A DNA stretch of 64,000 nt from Sporolactobacillus laevolacticus DSM 442 (GCF_000497245.1 NZ_AWTC01000003.1:63688-127687), one strand, 5' to 3'; positions 8,303 through 20,819 are shown, numbered from the stretch's first letter. Notes: generated by a model not told the origin, from the sequence alone. Numbers and translations are program-made.

Positions 8303-8311
8303 TGATATAAT
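8303..8311 (+). promoter_or_regulatory. extended -10 element before sufC
   Basis: TGATATAAT gives a TG-extended -10 about 75 bp upstream of sufC. Another TATAAT at 8236 has no good -35. The rest of the 290-bp gap from 8093 is AT-rich with no other feature seen. Confidence 0.4.
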
Positions 8312-8383
8312 ATGATAATGAGAATAGATTGAGAACGTATTTCAATCCGCAATGAGACAATCTTTACTACTGGAGGTTTTGAA

Positions 8384-9166
8384 ATGACTGTACCAGAATT
8401 GAAAATAAACGACCTTCACGTTTCGGTTGAAGGCAAGTCGATCGTTAAAGGCTTTAATCTTAATATGAAGGGCGGAGAAATCCATGCCCTGATGGGACCG
8501 AACGGAACAGGAAAATCAACGGTTGCCTCAGCGCTCATGGGCCATCCAAAATATGAAGTAACTTCGGGACAGGCCTTGCTTGACGGCTCAAACCTTCTTG
8601 ATATGTCAGTTGACGAACGTGCACGCGCGGGGATGTTTCTTGCGATGCAGTATCCGAGTGAAGTCAGCGGTGTGACCAATGCAGACTTCCTGAGAACGGC
8701 AATCAACGGCCGTCGTGGAGAGGGCAATGAGATTCCTCTAATGAAATTTATCAAGACTTTAGACAAAAAGATGCAGATGCTGGAAATGGATCAGGCATTT
8801 GCGGAACGCTATGTAAATGAAGGATTTTCAGGCGGTGAAAAAAAACGTAACGAAATCCTTCAATTAATGATGCTGGAACCGAAATTTGCTATTCTTGACG
8901 AAATCGATTCAGGCTTGGATATTGACGCGCTGAAGTGGGTAGCTAAAGGGGTCAACTCTATGCGCTCAGAAAACTTTGGCTGTCTGATTATCACGCACTA
9001 TCAGCGGTTGCTCAATTATATTAAACCGGATAAGGTACACATTATGATGAAAGGTCAGATTGTGAAAACAGGCGGACCCGAACTCGCGCTTCAGCTTGAG
9101 GAAGAAGGCTATGACGGCATGAAGGCTGAACTTGGCATCACTGATGATGAGACGGTTGAAGCATAA
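8384..9166 (+). CDS. sufC: SUF Fe-S assembly ATPase
   Basis: The 260-residue ABC-type ATPase works without a membrane partner, in the SufBCD scaffold that builds Fe-S clusters in the cytoplasm. It has Walker A GPNGTGKST near residue 39, the SUF-specific signature FSGGEKKRNEILQ, and Walker B AILDEIDSGLDIDAL. CTGGAGG lies just before the ATG. It opens the sufCDSU-B cluster in the same order as in B. subtilis. Confidence 0.96.
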   Translation: MTVPELKINDLHVSVEGKSIVKGFNLNMKGGEIHALMGPNGTGKSTVASALMGHPKYEVTSGQALLDGSNLLDMSVDERARAGMFLAMQYPSEVSGVTNADFLRTAINGRRGEGNEIPLMKFIKTLDKKMQMLEMDQAFAERYVNEGFSGGEKKRNEILQLMMLEPKFAILDEIDSGLDIDALKWVAKGVNSMRSENFGCLIITHYQRLLNYIKPDKVHIMMKGQIVKTGGPELALQLEEEGYDGMKAELGITDDETVEA

Positions 9167-9193
9167 TTTACGAGATCGTGAGGAGGGTTGACT

Positions 9194-12166
<2,973 letters not shown>

Positions 12167-12302
12167 TCCAACAATTTTGTGAATTGTGGTACACTAAAGT
12201 TAATGACCGCAACAAAATGACTAGTGAAAAATTCGGTGTGAACCTGAAATAAAAAGGTGAATCAAATTCGCCTGGCACGTTAAGAAAAAGGAGGAATGCC
12301 GC

Positions 12303-13706
12303 ATGGCTACAGAACAGCAGCTGCCTGAAATTGAAGAATATAAATATGGTTTCAGGGAAAAAGATGTGTCTGTGTTCCGCACAAAACGTGGTCTGACTGA
12401 AGATATCGTCCGCGAAATTTCTAAAAAGAAAAATGAGCCAGAATGGATGTTGAATTATCGCCTCAAAGGTTTGGCTCATTTTTATAAAAGGCCGATGCCT
12501 CAGTGGGGTGCCGATCTGAGCGGTTTAAATTTTGATGATTTGACTTACTATGTGAAACCGGTAGAAAATCAAGGCCGTTCGTGGGAAGAAGTACCTAGTG
12601 AGATTAAAGATACTTTTGATAAACTGGGTATTCCTGAAGCAGAACGTAAATATCTGGCCGGTGTTTCCGCACAATACGAGTCGGAAGTCGTTTACCACAG
12701 TATGAAAGAAGAGCTTGAAAAAGATGGGGTTATTTTCCTTGATACGGATACAGCCTTGCAGAAACATGAAGAGCTTTTCAAACAATACTTCGGTAAAGTC
12801 ATTTCCTTCGCTGATAATAAGTTCTCTGCATTAAACGCTGCGTGTTGGTCAGGAGGCTCATTTGTTTACATTCCAAAGGGTGTTGTCTGCAAGACACCGC
12901 TTCAAGCATACTTCCGAATCAACTCAGAAAGCATGGGGCAGTTTGAACGTACGCTGATTATCGTTGACGAGGGGGCATCTGTACACTACGTCGAAGGATG
13001 TACGGCCCCTGTATACTCCAGCAGTTCCCTGCACAGCGGTATCGTTGAGATCTACGTGTGCAAAGATGCGTATTGCCGGTACACGACGATTCAGAACTGG
13101 GCAAACAATGTTTATAACCTTGTTACCCAGCGTGCTATCTGTGAAGAGCATGCAACGATGGAATGGGTGGATGGCAATATCGGATCGGCGGTCACGATGA
13201 AATATCCTTCAGTTGTATTGAAAGGTGAAGGTTCTCGAGGCAGCACATTAACGATCGCGATTGGCGGAAAGGGCCAGAACCAAGATTCCGGATCAAAGAT
13301 GATCCACTTGGCGCCAAACACATCATCTACAATCGTATCTAAGTCGATCGCTAAGAACGGCGGTAATGTTACTTATCGTGGTAAGGTACATTTCGCGCCG
13401 AACGCAAAAAACTCGCGATCCCACATTGAGTGCGACACGTTGATTATGGATGACAAATCAACATCCGATACGATTCCTTACAATGAAGTGTTGAATAAGG
13501 ATATCTCGATGGAACATGAGGCTAAGGTTTCCAAAGTGTCTGAAGAGCAGCTGTTCTATCTAATGAGCCGTGGGCTGACTGAGCAGGAAGCTACGGAAAT
13601 GATTGTCATGGGCTTTATTGAACCATTTACAAAAGAACTGCCGATGGAATATGCTGTTGAAATGAACCGACTGATTAAATACAACATGGAAGGTTCAATC
13701 GGCTAA
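12303..13706 (+). CDS. sufB: Fe-S cluster assembly scaffold SufB
   Basis: A 467-residue SufB, the main scaffold of the SufBCD complex. Seen features are the N-terminal EEYKYGF region, the [10 protein letters not shown] segment, the VEGCTAP loop, and the C-terminal [13 protein letters not shown] and LFYLMSRGL motifs. AAAAAGGAGGAATG precedes the ATG at good spacing. It closes the cluster and is followed by a terminator. Confidence 0.97.
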   Translation: MATEQQLPEIEEYKYGFREKDVSVFRTKRGLTEDIVREISKKKNEPEWMLNYRLKGLAHFYKRPMPQWGADLSGLNFDDLTYYVKPVENQGRSWEEVPSEIKDTFDKLGIPEAERKYLAGVSAQYESEVVYHSMKEELEKDGVIFLDTDTALQKHEELFKQYFGKVISFADNKFSALNAACWSGGSFVYIPKGVVCKTPLQAYFRINSESMGQFERTLIIVDEGASVHYVEGCTAPVYSSSSLHSGIVEIYVCKDAYCRYTTIQNWANNVYNLVTQRAICEEHATMEWVDGNIGSAVTMKYPSVVLKGEGSRGSTLTIAIGGKGQNQDSGSKMIHLAPNTSSTIVSKSIAKNGGNVTYRGKVHFAPNAKNSRSHIECDTLIMDDKSTSDTIPYNEVLNKDISMEHEAKVSKVSEEQLFYLMSRGLTEQEATEMIVMGFIEPFTKELPMEYAVEMNRLIKYNMEGSIG

Positions 13707-13730
13707 TTTCAAAATAATAACAATCATCCT

Positions 13731-13776
13731 GCCTTTCAATTCGTCAACTGGCGAGTTGGAAGGCTTTGTATTTTTT
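13731..13776 (+). terminator. terminator after sufB
   Basis: The stem GCCTTTCAATTCG / CGAGTTGGAAGGC has one mismatch region and an eight-base loop, followed by a T-rich tract. Confidence 0.7.
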
Positions 13777-13918
13777 GCGTAAATTAAAATTTAGTTGTTG
13801 TGGTTTCGCCTTGACAAGAGTCACACGCATGGGGCTAAAATAAAGACTGAAGCGCTTAGCGATTAGGAATATTACGAAGAAAACGGTTTATGTTTGTTCA
13901 TTTCCGGGAGGCTTGGGC

Positions 13919-15283
13919 TTGATTACACTCCATTTTCTACATACCAATGATATACACAGCCACCTGGACTCATGGGGAAGCTTGGTCAATTATCTGAACC
14001 AAGAAAGGGATCGGCTGTATCAGGTACACGAACCTTTTCTGACTTTGGATCTTGGCGATCATATGGATCGCGTGAATCCGATGACAGAAGGACTGCTTGG
14101 CACAGGTAATGTACAGCTGTTAAACGACGCCGGGTATGATTATGTGACGATCGGCAATAACGAAGGCATCACGTTTACGAAGGCACAATTAAATGAAGCG
14201 TATCGCACACGACGATTTCAAATTGTGCTCGGCAATTTGTACGATCAGGAGGTGGGTACCCGTCCTGAATGGTGTACACCGTTTGCCATCCATCACATGC
14301 AAGGTGTTAAGGTCGGGCTCATCGGCTTAACTGCGGCTTTTCCCAGTTTCTACAGCCAGTTAGGATGGACGATTGCAGATCCCTTTTCGGAATTAGAAAG
14401 CTTGGTGCGACAGATTCGGCAACAGGTCGATGTGCTTGTCCTGCTGTCTCATGTTGGTCTGCCATTTGACCAGCGTGTTGCAAGGGAAATCGAAGGTATT
14501 GATGTCATTATTGGTGCCCATACCCATCACGTGTTAGAACAAGGAGAGTCGATTGGTGACACATTGATCGCCCAAGCGGGAAAATACTGTCGTTATGCAG
14601 GGCATGTTGTTGTCGAATATGATGAAAAGAAGCATCGAGTTGTTTACAAAGGTGCGGACTTGGTCACTCTTCGCGATCAGCCTGATCCACTAGCCAAACA
14701 GGAGGTTGAACGGCTGACGGAGAACGGAATTGCCAATATGCAGCAGGTTGTCGCTTACCTCAAGCGTGATCTTCCTGTTGACTGGTTTGCAGAAACAGAA
14801 ATCACAGGAATAATGGCCGACGCACTGAGGGAATGGTGTGGCGCGGATATAGGTCTTGTTAACGCAGGCGTAATTCTGGATAGTCTTCACAAAGGTCCGG
14901 TAACACGCTACATGGTGCATCGCATCTGTCCTCACCCGATAAACCCATGTCGTGTCGAAGTCACGGGAGAAGAAATTATTGAAATGATTACCATTGGGTT
15001 AAAGAAAGAATTTCAGACTTATGAATTAAAAGGCTTTGGCTTCCGGGGTAAAGTATTGGGGAAATTGGTGCTCAGTCATGTAAGTTACGAATTAACTGAA
15101 GATGGGCCGGTTAACATTCGGATTGGCGAACAACCGCTTTTGCTTGAGAAAAAATACAGTGTCGGCACGATTGATATGTTTACCTTGGGCTCTTTTCTGC
15201 CGCCTATAGTCAAAGCAAAACAACGTTTTTATTTACCTGAAACCTTACGTGATTTGCTGGCATGGCGGCTGCAAAATGAGTGA
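13919..15283 (+). CDS. yunD: metallophosphatase/5'-nucleotidase family protein YunD
   Basis: A 454-residue two-domain protein. The N-terminal calcineurin-like metallophosphatase domain has HTNDIHSHL, GDHMDR, IGNNEG and GAHTHHVLEQG; the C-terminal domain is the 5'-nucleotidase type. There is no signal peptide, so a cytoplasmic enzyme is likely. TTG at 13919 is chosen because GGGAGG at 13906-13911 lies seven bases before it; the TTG at 13913 would be too close. It leads the yunD-yunC-yunB order known from B. subtilis, there running in a matching block. The substrate is not known from sequence. Confidence 0.88.
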   Translation: MITLHFLHTNDIHSHLDSWGSLVNYLNQERDRLYQVHEPFLTLDLGDHMDRVNPMTEGLLGTGNVQLLNDAGYDYVTIGNNEGITFTKAQLNEAYRTRRFQIVLGNLYDQEVGTRPEWCTPFAIHHMQGVKVGLIGLTAAFPSFYSQLGWTIADPFSELESLVRQIRQQVDVLVLLSHVGLPFDQRVAREIEGIDVIIGAHTHHVLEQGESIGDTLIAQAGKYCRYAGHVVVEYDEKKHRVVYKGADLVTLRDQPDPLAKQEVERLTENGIANMQQVVAYLKRDLPVDWFAETEITGIMADALREWCGADIGLVNAGVILDSLHKGPVTRYMVHRICPHPINPCRVEVTGEEIIEMITIGLKKEFQTYELKGFGFRGKVLGKLVLSHVSYELTEDGPVNIRIGEQPLLLEKKYSVGTIDMFTLGSFLPPIVKAKQRFYLPETLRDLLAWRLQNE

Positions 15284-15350
15284 ACGATTCGGACACTAGT
15301 CACTTATAGGTTCTTCTCCCCATAGGATAGATGGGGAGGGAGGCTTGAAA

Positions 15351-15653
15351 ATGATTGATGTGCAACCCATTAATGTAGAAGGTAACCTTTATCAAGGTGT
15401 CAGTGTGACTCTGCCGAAAACAACGCTGCTGGTGATTACCGGCAAATCCGGCTATATTATGTGCGGGGCGCTTGACGTTAAATTACTCAATGACAAACTG
15501 GCAGATCGGAATGTGATTGCAGGAAAAGCAGTTGGCGTACGCACACTGGATGACTTGCTTCATGCACCGCTTGCGGAAGTTACCATTGGGGCGGAGAAAC
15601 TTGGAATCCATGTCGGTACAACCGGAATCGAAGCTCTGAAAATAATGGCGTGA
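15351..15653 (+). CDS. yunC: DUF1805 protein YunC
   Basis: A 100-residue YunC/DUF1805 protein of unknown function. The sequence includes GYIMCGALDVKLLNDKLADR and ends with GTTGIEALKIM, both typical of the family. ATG at 15351 has AGGGAGG seven bases upstream; a TTG at 15345 is less likely. It lies 67 bp after yunD. Confidence 0.88.
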   Translation: MIDVQPINVEGNLYQGVSVTLPKTTLLVITGKSGYIMCGALDVKLLNDKLADRNVIAGKAVGVRTLDDLLHAPLAEVTIGAEKLGIHVGTTGIEALKIMA

Positions 15654-15761
15654 TCCTGTCTTTTCGTACGGCCTAAGACGACGGAAACAAACTGTGGTAT
15701 ATATATAAATTTGGATGGTTGGTCAAAGTTAACAGCAATGCTTTCCAAAGAAAAAAGAGGT

Positions 15762-15803
15762 AACCCTCCTTCACACAGCATATAGATGATGTGGAGGAGG
15801 GTT
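15762..15803 (+). promoter_or_regulatory. stem-loop covering the yunB ribosome binding site
   Basis: AACCCTCCTTCACA (15762-15775) can pair with TGTGGAGGAGGGTT (15790-15803), 14 pairs including one G-U, around a 14-base loop. The 3' arm contains the whole yunB ribosome binding site GGAGGAGG (15793-15800). No T-run follows, so it is not a normal terminator of yunC. Confidence 0.75.
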
Positions 15804-15806
15804 GTC

Positions 15807-16631
15807 ATGTTTAAGCCAAGCAGACGTTACAGACAAAGGAATATGTCCATCAAACATGCATTTTTCCTGTCTTTATTGATTTTTATCATCTGTGTGTCTC
15901 TCGCCATTTGGACGGTCAATGAAAAAATGAAGCCGGCCGTCATGAGCATTGCCCTCACCCAGACAGAACAACTCGCCAATTATGCAATTAATTATGGTAT
16001 TGGAGAAAATGTACTGGCTAACGCTCAGGGTAAGAATGACCCTAACGAAATTCCAAAAACTAATCCAAATAAATTGATCATTACACATCTGACGACCCAA
16101 AATGAAGTAAGCAACTACGATGTAAACACAGAAGAAGCCAACCGAATTAAAGGGGTGATTTCCAATCGCATCCTATGGTTTCTCCGTGCCGCGGAAAAAG
16201 GGCGAATTTCCCTGACCAATGGGCATAATGATGATCTAGTTTATAGCAAACATCATGAGGGAGAAGCACTTGTTGCTGACATTCCCCTTGGACAGATACT
16301 TAACAATGCTTTACTCAGTAACTATGGTCCTAGAGTACCTGTTGAAATGGATGTCGTCAGCAATGTTGAAAGTGATATCAATTGGAACTTTAAGAATGTT
16401 GGAATTAATAATGTTGTGTTTTTCATGTATCTTGATGTCAAAGTCAAAGTGGATGTCATTGTCCCTTTTGAAATGAAAACAAAAACAATTACCCAGCACA
16501 TACCAATTGCTTCAAAATTATTGCCGAAAGATGTTCCTTATTATTACAGCTCTAATGGGTCTGGTATTTCAACTTCAGTTCCCATTGAGCAACCTAAATC
16601 AAATCAAAATCATTCAAGTGAAAAAAAATGA
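15807..16631 (+). CDS. yunB: sporulation protein YunB
   Basis: A 274-residue membrane-anchored protein matching YunB, a mother-cell sporulation protein in B. subtilis. A basic N-terminus (RYRQRNMSIKHAF) precedes one transmembrane helix at about residues 19-37. A large outer domain includes AINYGIGENVL, DIPLGQILNNALLSNYGPRVPVEM and ITQHIPIASKLLP. ATG at 15807 follows GGAGGAGG by six bases; upstream ATGs at 15786 and 15789 belong to the hairpin leader. It is convergent with lytH with only nine bases between. Confidence 0.88.
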   Translation: MFKPSRRYRQRNMSIKHAFFLSLLIFIICVSLAIWTVNEKMKPAVMSIALTQTEQLANYAINYGIGENVLANAQGKNDPNEIPKTNPNKLIITHLTTQNEVSNYDVNTEEANRIKGVISNRILWFLRAAEKGRISLTNGHNDDLVYSKHHEGEALVADIPLGQILNNALLSNYGPRVPVEMDVVSNVESDINWNFKNVGINNVVFFMYLDVKVKVDVIVPFEMKTKTITQHIPIASKLLPKDVPYYYSSNGSGISTSVPIEQPKSNQNHSSEKK

Positions 16632-16640
16632 GCGGTGTTA

Positions 16641-17633
16641 TTAATGGTCATTTGTCTGCCGTTCTTGCCGTTCCCATATCCGCAAGGCGGGATAAGGATC
16701 AACCGAGTACTCTGTTCTTCCGTTATCACGGTAGAGTCCATAATGAAGATGAGGAGGGAACTTGCCCATCGTTCCTTTTGGTCCATAGCCTGAGCTGCCT
16801 ACGTAACCGATCACCTGTCCAGGTTTTGCGATCACGTTTCTGTGAATACCGGGCGCATACCCATTGAGATGGGCAAAATAATGGTAATTGCCTTGAATAT
16901 CGCGGATGCCAATACGCCAGCCTCCATATTTATTCCAGCCAATCATCTCAACGACGCCGCAAGCAGTCGCACGGACCGGTGTGCCGTAATCAGCAAATAT
17001 GTCCGTACCTTCGTGAATACGCCGACCGCCCCAGCCACGCCTGGCGCCCCATGTAGACGTGAAATCATGATTATATTGTAGAGGAACTGGAAAAGCGTGT
17101 TTATAGAGGTCTTCAGCATCTACTTTTTCATATAAACGAGCAAAATCCTCGATCAGATCGACAGCTTTTCCTCTCTGATAAACAGACCAGAGACCGATTC
17201 GTGTATTCTGTTGGCCAGGTCCTGATTGTGCAATCAGTTCAGCGAAGGTATACAAACGATCTTCAGCATTTCTGAGTTCGGCGCGACCATCTCCGTTGCC
17301 ATCCCTGCCAATTCCACCAAAGAGTGCAATGGAATCCGGATTTTCATCGTCAGGATTTGGATTGAGGGGTCCGATCCAAGTGCGTTTGCTGAATTTAATG
17401 TTAATCAATTCATTTGTCTTTTGTTTTTCAGATCGAAGGGCAGAAACATTGCGTGCGTACTGGTCACATCCTGCGAGCACACTCCACCGGACACCGGTCA
17501 GAGCAGAAGTCTTCAGATATAATGCCTTTCGATCCTTGGCGAGTTGATCGATATTATTTTTTCCATAGGCAGAGCCGGCTAGTAAAAGAAAAACGAGAAA
17601 AAAGCATCCAAATATCCGTGACAGCATTGTCAT
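16641..17633 (-). CDS. lytH: sporulation cortex peptidase LytH (M23 family)
   Basis: A 330-residue secreted M23 metallopeptidase. LytH of B. subtilis (YunA) cleaves L-Ala-D-Glu bonds to give the single L-alanine side chains of spore cortex. The signal segment is at residues 1-24. The catalytic domain in the last third has the zinc motifs HEGTDIFADYG and HLHYGLY. It lies next to yunB as in B. subtilis. Upstream AAAGGA is 12 bases from the ATG, a long spacing. Forespore (sigma-G) expression is expected from the homologue, but I see no clear promoter. Confidence 0.92.
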   Translation of the reverse strand: MTMLSRIFGCFFLVFLLLAGSAYGKNNIDQLAKDRKALYLKTSALTGVRWSVLAGCDQYARNVSALRSEKQKTNELINIKFSKRTWIGPLNPNPDDENPDSIALFGGIGRDGNGDGRAELRNAEDRLYTFAELIAQSGPGQQNTRIGLWSVYQRGKAVDLIEDFARLYEKVDAEDLYKHAFPVPLQYNHDFTSTWGARRGWGGRRIHEGTDIFADYGTPVRATACGVVEMIGWNKYGGWRIGIRDIQGNYHYFAHLNGYAPGIHRNVIAKPGQVIGYVGSSGYGPKGTMGKFPPHLHYGLYRDNGRTEYSVDPYPALRIWERQERQTNDH

Positions 17634-18049
17634 CGCTTAACAACGGTCCTTTCGTTATAAAATTACGGTTTGATTGGTGCACCTTTTCCAGAAACCTTTG
17701 TGATCTGCTATAATGGTTTGGAAGCGGCCATATGATGCCTCGCGCTTGACCTGCGAATAGCGGGAAAACGTCCGCCCACCTTTAAAAGGGTGTTCAAAAA
17801 GTCCGGGAAAAATTGCTGTCGAATCTCTGCGTCAACTTGTTTCTCCGCTCCTCACGTATTATTTACATACGCTCTGGTGCTCGAAACTGCGTTTCCTTGA
17901 TCTTCGACGCTCAGGACGAGCTAGTATCAGGTATGCCACAGGACGTGGCGTTCTGCCTGACCTCGGCCCTTTTTGTCCTCCTTTTTGAACAGACTCTTTA
18001 CGGGCGGAATAGCGCGGCCCCGTGGCAATCAAGAGGGGAGGTTATTCCG
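17634..18049. other. lytH-yutD intergenic region holding repeat copy A
   Basis: In B. subtilis, lipA (yutB) and yutC lie at about this point between lytH and yutD. Here there is no lipA, only a 203-bp repeat and flanking DNA. The remaining bases have no gene that I can support. Confidence 0.55.
17789..17991 (-). repeat. MITE-like interspersed element, copy A
   Basis: The 203-bp element has perfect 11-bp inverted ends, TGTTCAAAAAG at 17791-17801 and its complement at 17981-17991. A second copy lies inverted at 22.6 kb. Inside are a hairpin CGTAT/ATACG and, unique to this copy, a compound stem (TCAGG 17927-17931 with CCTGA 17956-17960, and GCCAC with GTGGC inside). It has no coding frame of its own and no clear target duplication. 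A longer frame seen through it is an artefact fused to yutD. Confidence 0.75.
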
Positions 18050-18340
18050 TTGACCAGTCCAATGGTTTCTATTGATCACCATCGATATGAAGTGATTGAA
18101 AATGTTCGGAACGGCTGGAATGAGGAAGCCTTTGTTAAACGATACAGCGATATTCTGAACAAATTTGATTATATTGTCGGAGACTGGGGCTATGAACAGC
18201 TAAGGCTCCGAGGTTTTTATGAAAATAATAACCCAAAATCAACTTTTGATACGAAAATCGGTACACTTGTTGATTACCTTGTCGAGTATTGCAGTTTCGG
18301 ATGTGCGTACTTCGTATTAAAGAAAATCGATGGCAAATGA
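18050..18340 (+). CDS. yutD: YutD family protein (DUF1027)
   Basis: A 96-residue protein matching YutD: EVIENVRNGWNEEAFVKRYSDIL, FDYIVGDWGYEQLRLRGFY, STFDTKIGTLVDYLVEYC and FGCAYFVLKK. Its function is not established. TTG at 18050 is eight bases after GAGGGGAGG; an ATG at 18062 is possible. The same frame continues upstream into repeat copy A, which is not part of the protein. Confidence 0.88.
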   Translation: MTSPMVSIDHHRYEVIENVRNGWNEEAFVKRYSDILNKFDYIVGDWGYEQLRLRGFYENNNPKSTFDTKIGTLVDYLVEYCSFGCAYFVLKKIDGK

Positions 18341-18555
18341 TTTGGATCAAGAAAATCAGATCGTGATCAATTGATGGTTAGTTTGCTCAAAATAAGATAA
18401 TTGATGAATTGATATTAAAAGTTTTAATCTGAATTCGTTCGTTTCAGAATTCATAAAGTAAACTCAATACAAGGACCTTTGACCCGGAATGAGGCCGCAA
18501 AAATTATTTAATATGCAGTTCTGAAATGAAGAGAAGAATTGGGGGTTCATTACCG

Positions 18556-19323
18556 GTGGGAAAGTATGACGCATTTTTGCTGGATCTTGACGGCACGGTT
18601 TATCGTGGAAAAGAAGAAATACCTGAAGCAGTTGCATTTGTAAAGACTTTAAAAAGCAAAGGGCTTCGCTACTTATTTGTAACTAATAATTCAACGCGGA
18701 CAAAAGAGGCTGTCGCCGATCAATTGAGCGGATTCGGCATTCCATGCACACCTGAGGATGTACTGACAACGGGTATGGCGACGGCAAGCTACATAAAAGC
18801 CCAAAAGCCCGACGCCACTGTGCTTTATATTGGCGAGCAAGGCCTGAAACAAGCAATGGAACAGGCTGGACTAACGTACGAAGAGGAACATCCTGATTTT
18901 GTTGCCTTTGGGATGGATCGGCAGATTACTTATGAAAAATATGAGAAAGCATGTCTCGCTGTCCGCGCAGGAGCAACCTTTGTATCAACAAACCCAGATG
19001 TAGCACTTCCCAATGAACGCGGATTAGTGCCCGGTAACGGTGCCTTGACTTCAGTAATCAGCGTTTCAACTGGTGTACAACCTATTTTTATTGGCAAACC
19101 GGAATCAATTATTATCGAACTCGCGCTTCAAAAGGTTGGAACAACGAAGGAGCGTACCTTAATGATCGGTGATAACTATGATACCGATATTATGGCTGGG
19201 ATTAATGCAGGACTTGATGCCCTGATCGTTCATACCGGAGTCACTTCGGAAGAAGCACTGAAAACAAAGCCAATTCAACCTACATATTCATTGAAATCAC
19301 TCAGCGAATGGACTTTTGATTAA
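18556..19323 (+). CDS. yutF: HAD superfamily (class IIA) hydrolase YutF
   Basis: A 255-residue phosphatase-like protein of the NagD/YutF group. Motif I is DLDGTVYRG, followed by FVTNNSTRT, the lysine region GKPES and motif III GDNYDTDIMAG. Members dephosphorylate sugar or nucleotide phosphates; the substrate here is unknown. GTG at 18556 gives the N-terminus typical of YutF with GGGGG about 10 bases upstream; ATG 18526 lacks a site. A strong terminator follows. Confidence 0.9.
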   Translation: MGKYDAFLLDLDGTVYRGKEEIPEAVAFVKTLKSKGLRYLFVTNNSTRTKEAVADQLSGFGIPCTPEDVLTTGMATASYIKAQKPDATVLYIGEQGLKQAMEQAGLTYEEEHPDFVAFGMDRQITYEKYEKACLAVRAGATFVSTNPDVALPNERGLVPGNGALTSVISVSTGVQPIFIGKPESIIIELALQKVGTTKERTLMIGDNYDTDIMAGINAGLDALIVHTGVTSEEALKTKPIQPTYSLKSLSEWTFD

Positions 19324-19333
19324 CAGGTCTCGT

Positions 19334-19376
19334 AATAAAGCAGCGGTATCATGATGATACCGCTGCTTTATTTTTT
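19334..19376 (+). terminator. terminator after yutF
   Basis: AATAAAGCAGCGGTATC pairs with GATACCGCTGCTTTATT and is followed by T6. Confidence 0.92.
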
Positions 19377-19580
19377 GGAAAAGAACAAAGGTGCTGTGAA
19401 ATGAGATGAGCAAATTCAAAATCGTTTTCTCAAACTGAATGAACGCCGGTATAAAAAATGCGGATCACGTTCAAAAAATTATCTGGTGAGTCAGCGTATC
19501 TTAGGTCATGAAAAGAACCGAGTCACGATAGAATGGATATAGAATAGCAATTGATTGACCTGTGATGGGAGGCGGATGGG

Positions 19581-20540
19581 ATGAACATGCCGGATTGGCA
19601 GTCGTTGGTGGAAAATGCATACGATCTGCAAATTATGGATGAACCGGTATCCCTTTTTTTTCAGCCGATTAATCGTTTCTATCATCAGAATTTGGATCTG
19701 CTTGCTCAATGGGCGGATTATTTAAACGTCGAAAAGGGATTACCGATTTGCCGGTTACTGCGTAATCGAGAGGGACAATTTGGTACTGAGATCAATGGGG
19801 AATCATGGGTTCTAATGAGTCGCGAGCAAATGAGACGGGATCAAGGGATCACAACAGGCATGATGCTGGCAGAATTGCACCTTCAGTCATCAGGGATCGA
19901 CGTTCGTGCATTTCCTGAATCTCCAGCGAATTCGAGAACAAAAGACTGGGAAGATCGAATGGATGCATTAGAGAGAAAGTATGAAGAATGCCTATCCAGA
20001 AAGTCGCAGTCAGCTTTTGAACAGATTTTTTTAAATAATTTCCCCTACTTTTCAGGTTGCGCAGAGAACGCAATTCAGATGAATGTCGATGGATTCATCG
20101 ATTTTCCGAACCAGGATCCTGTATGTATTGGGCACTACCGCTATTCAAATGACGATCATGTCGTCGATGAAAACCCTGCACTATGGGTTGTCGATGATCG
20201 TTCAAGAGACTTAGCGGAAGGTCTTCGTGTTCTTGTCTGGCGGACTGCTAAAAGCTATCATGAACCCGATGTATTCAAATTTCTGGATGATTATGAGTCA
20301 CGTTATCCATTGACAGAGCATGTCATCTACAATATGTACGGAAGGCTGCTGTATCCACTTGCTTTCGTGGAATGCTGTGAACGTTATTTTTTCAGTTCAA
20401 ATTCTACTGATCAGCGTGAGTTGGAACTATTGCTTCGCCATTGTGAAGAAAAAGCGGAGGATAATGAACAACTGCTCTCGCTATTAGCTCAACGATACGA
20501 CGGGCAGCTTCAAGTGCCGGAATGGTTAATCAAACAGTGA
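19581..20540 (+). CDS. yutH: spore coat-associated protein YutH (CotS family)
   Basis: A 319-residue kinase-fold protein of the CotS/YutH group. Features include HLQSSGI, the W-x-D-R late motif, ALWVVDDRSRDLAEGLRVLVW, FLDDYESRYPLT and YGRLLYPLAFVE. CotS-type proteins are located in or needed for the spore coat. GGGAGG is eight bases before the ATG. It fits the yut order after yutF, with yutG missing. I would not claim kinase activity. Confidence 0.87.
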   Translation: MNMPDWQSLVENAYDLQIMDEPVSLFFQPINRFYHQNLDLLAQWADYLNVEKGLPICRLLRNREGQFGTEINGESWVLMSREQMRRDQGITTGMMLAELHLQSSGIDVRAFPESPANSRTKDWEDRMDALERKYEECLSRKSQSAFEQIFLNNFPYFSGCAENAIQMNVDGFIDFPNQDPVCIGHYRYSNDDHVVDENPALWVVDDRSRDLAEGLRVLVWRTAKSYHEPDVFKFLDDYESRYPLTEHVIYNMYGRLLYPLAFVECCERYFFSSNSTDQRELELLLRHCEEKAEDNEQLLSLLAQRYDGQLQVPEWLIKQ

Positions 20541-20546
20541 TCGAAC

Positions 20547-20584
20547 AAAAACACCGCTTGCCACTTAAGGCAGGCGGTGTTTTG
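20547..20584. terminator. shared terminator between yutH and yutI
   Basis: AACACCGCTTGCC pairs with GGCAGGCGGTGTT, flanked by A4 and T4, so it can serve both convergent genes. Confidence 0.85.
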
Positions 20585-20597
20585 ACTTATCCATTAT

Positions 20598-20819
20598 TTA
20601 AAAGACTTGTTCAAGTTCTTTAACTCCGGGAACATTTTCAAGTAGCGCTCGTTCAATACCTGCCTTTAGAGTAAGCGTTGAACTCGGGCAATTGCCGCAT
20701 GCGCCCAGCAGACGTACACGCACGATACCGTCCTCAACGTCAAGCAGCTCAACATCTCCGCCGTCTCGCAATAAATAAGGACGAAGTTTCTCAAGAACTT
20801 CTTCGACTTGGTTATACAT
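20598..20819 (-). CDS. yutI: NifU C-terminal-domain protein YutI
   Basis: A 73-residue protein consisting only of the NifU C-terminal domain, an Fe-S cluster carrier. The cluster motif is CGNCPSS, preceded by [19 protein letters not shown]. The ATG at 20819 follows AAGGAG by seven or so bases; a GTG at 20825 lies between. It is divergent from yuzD. Together with the SUF operon and the IscA-type protein at 22.8 kb it forms the Fe-S maturation set. Confidence 0.93.
   Translation of the reverse strand: MYNQVEEVLEKLRPYLLRDGGDVELLDVEDGIVRVRLLGACGNCPSSTLTLKAGIERALLENVPGVKELEQVF

Noticed and set aside
17813-18049. long N-terminal extension of YutD
   Set aside because: The extension is coded by repeat copy A and has no family match; GAGGGGAGG marks the true start.
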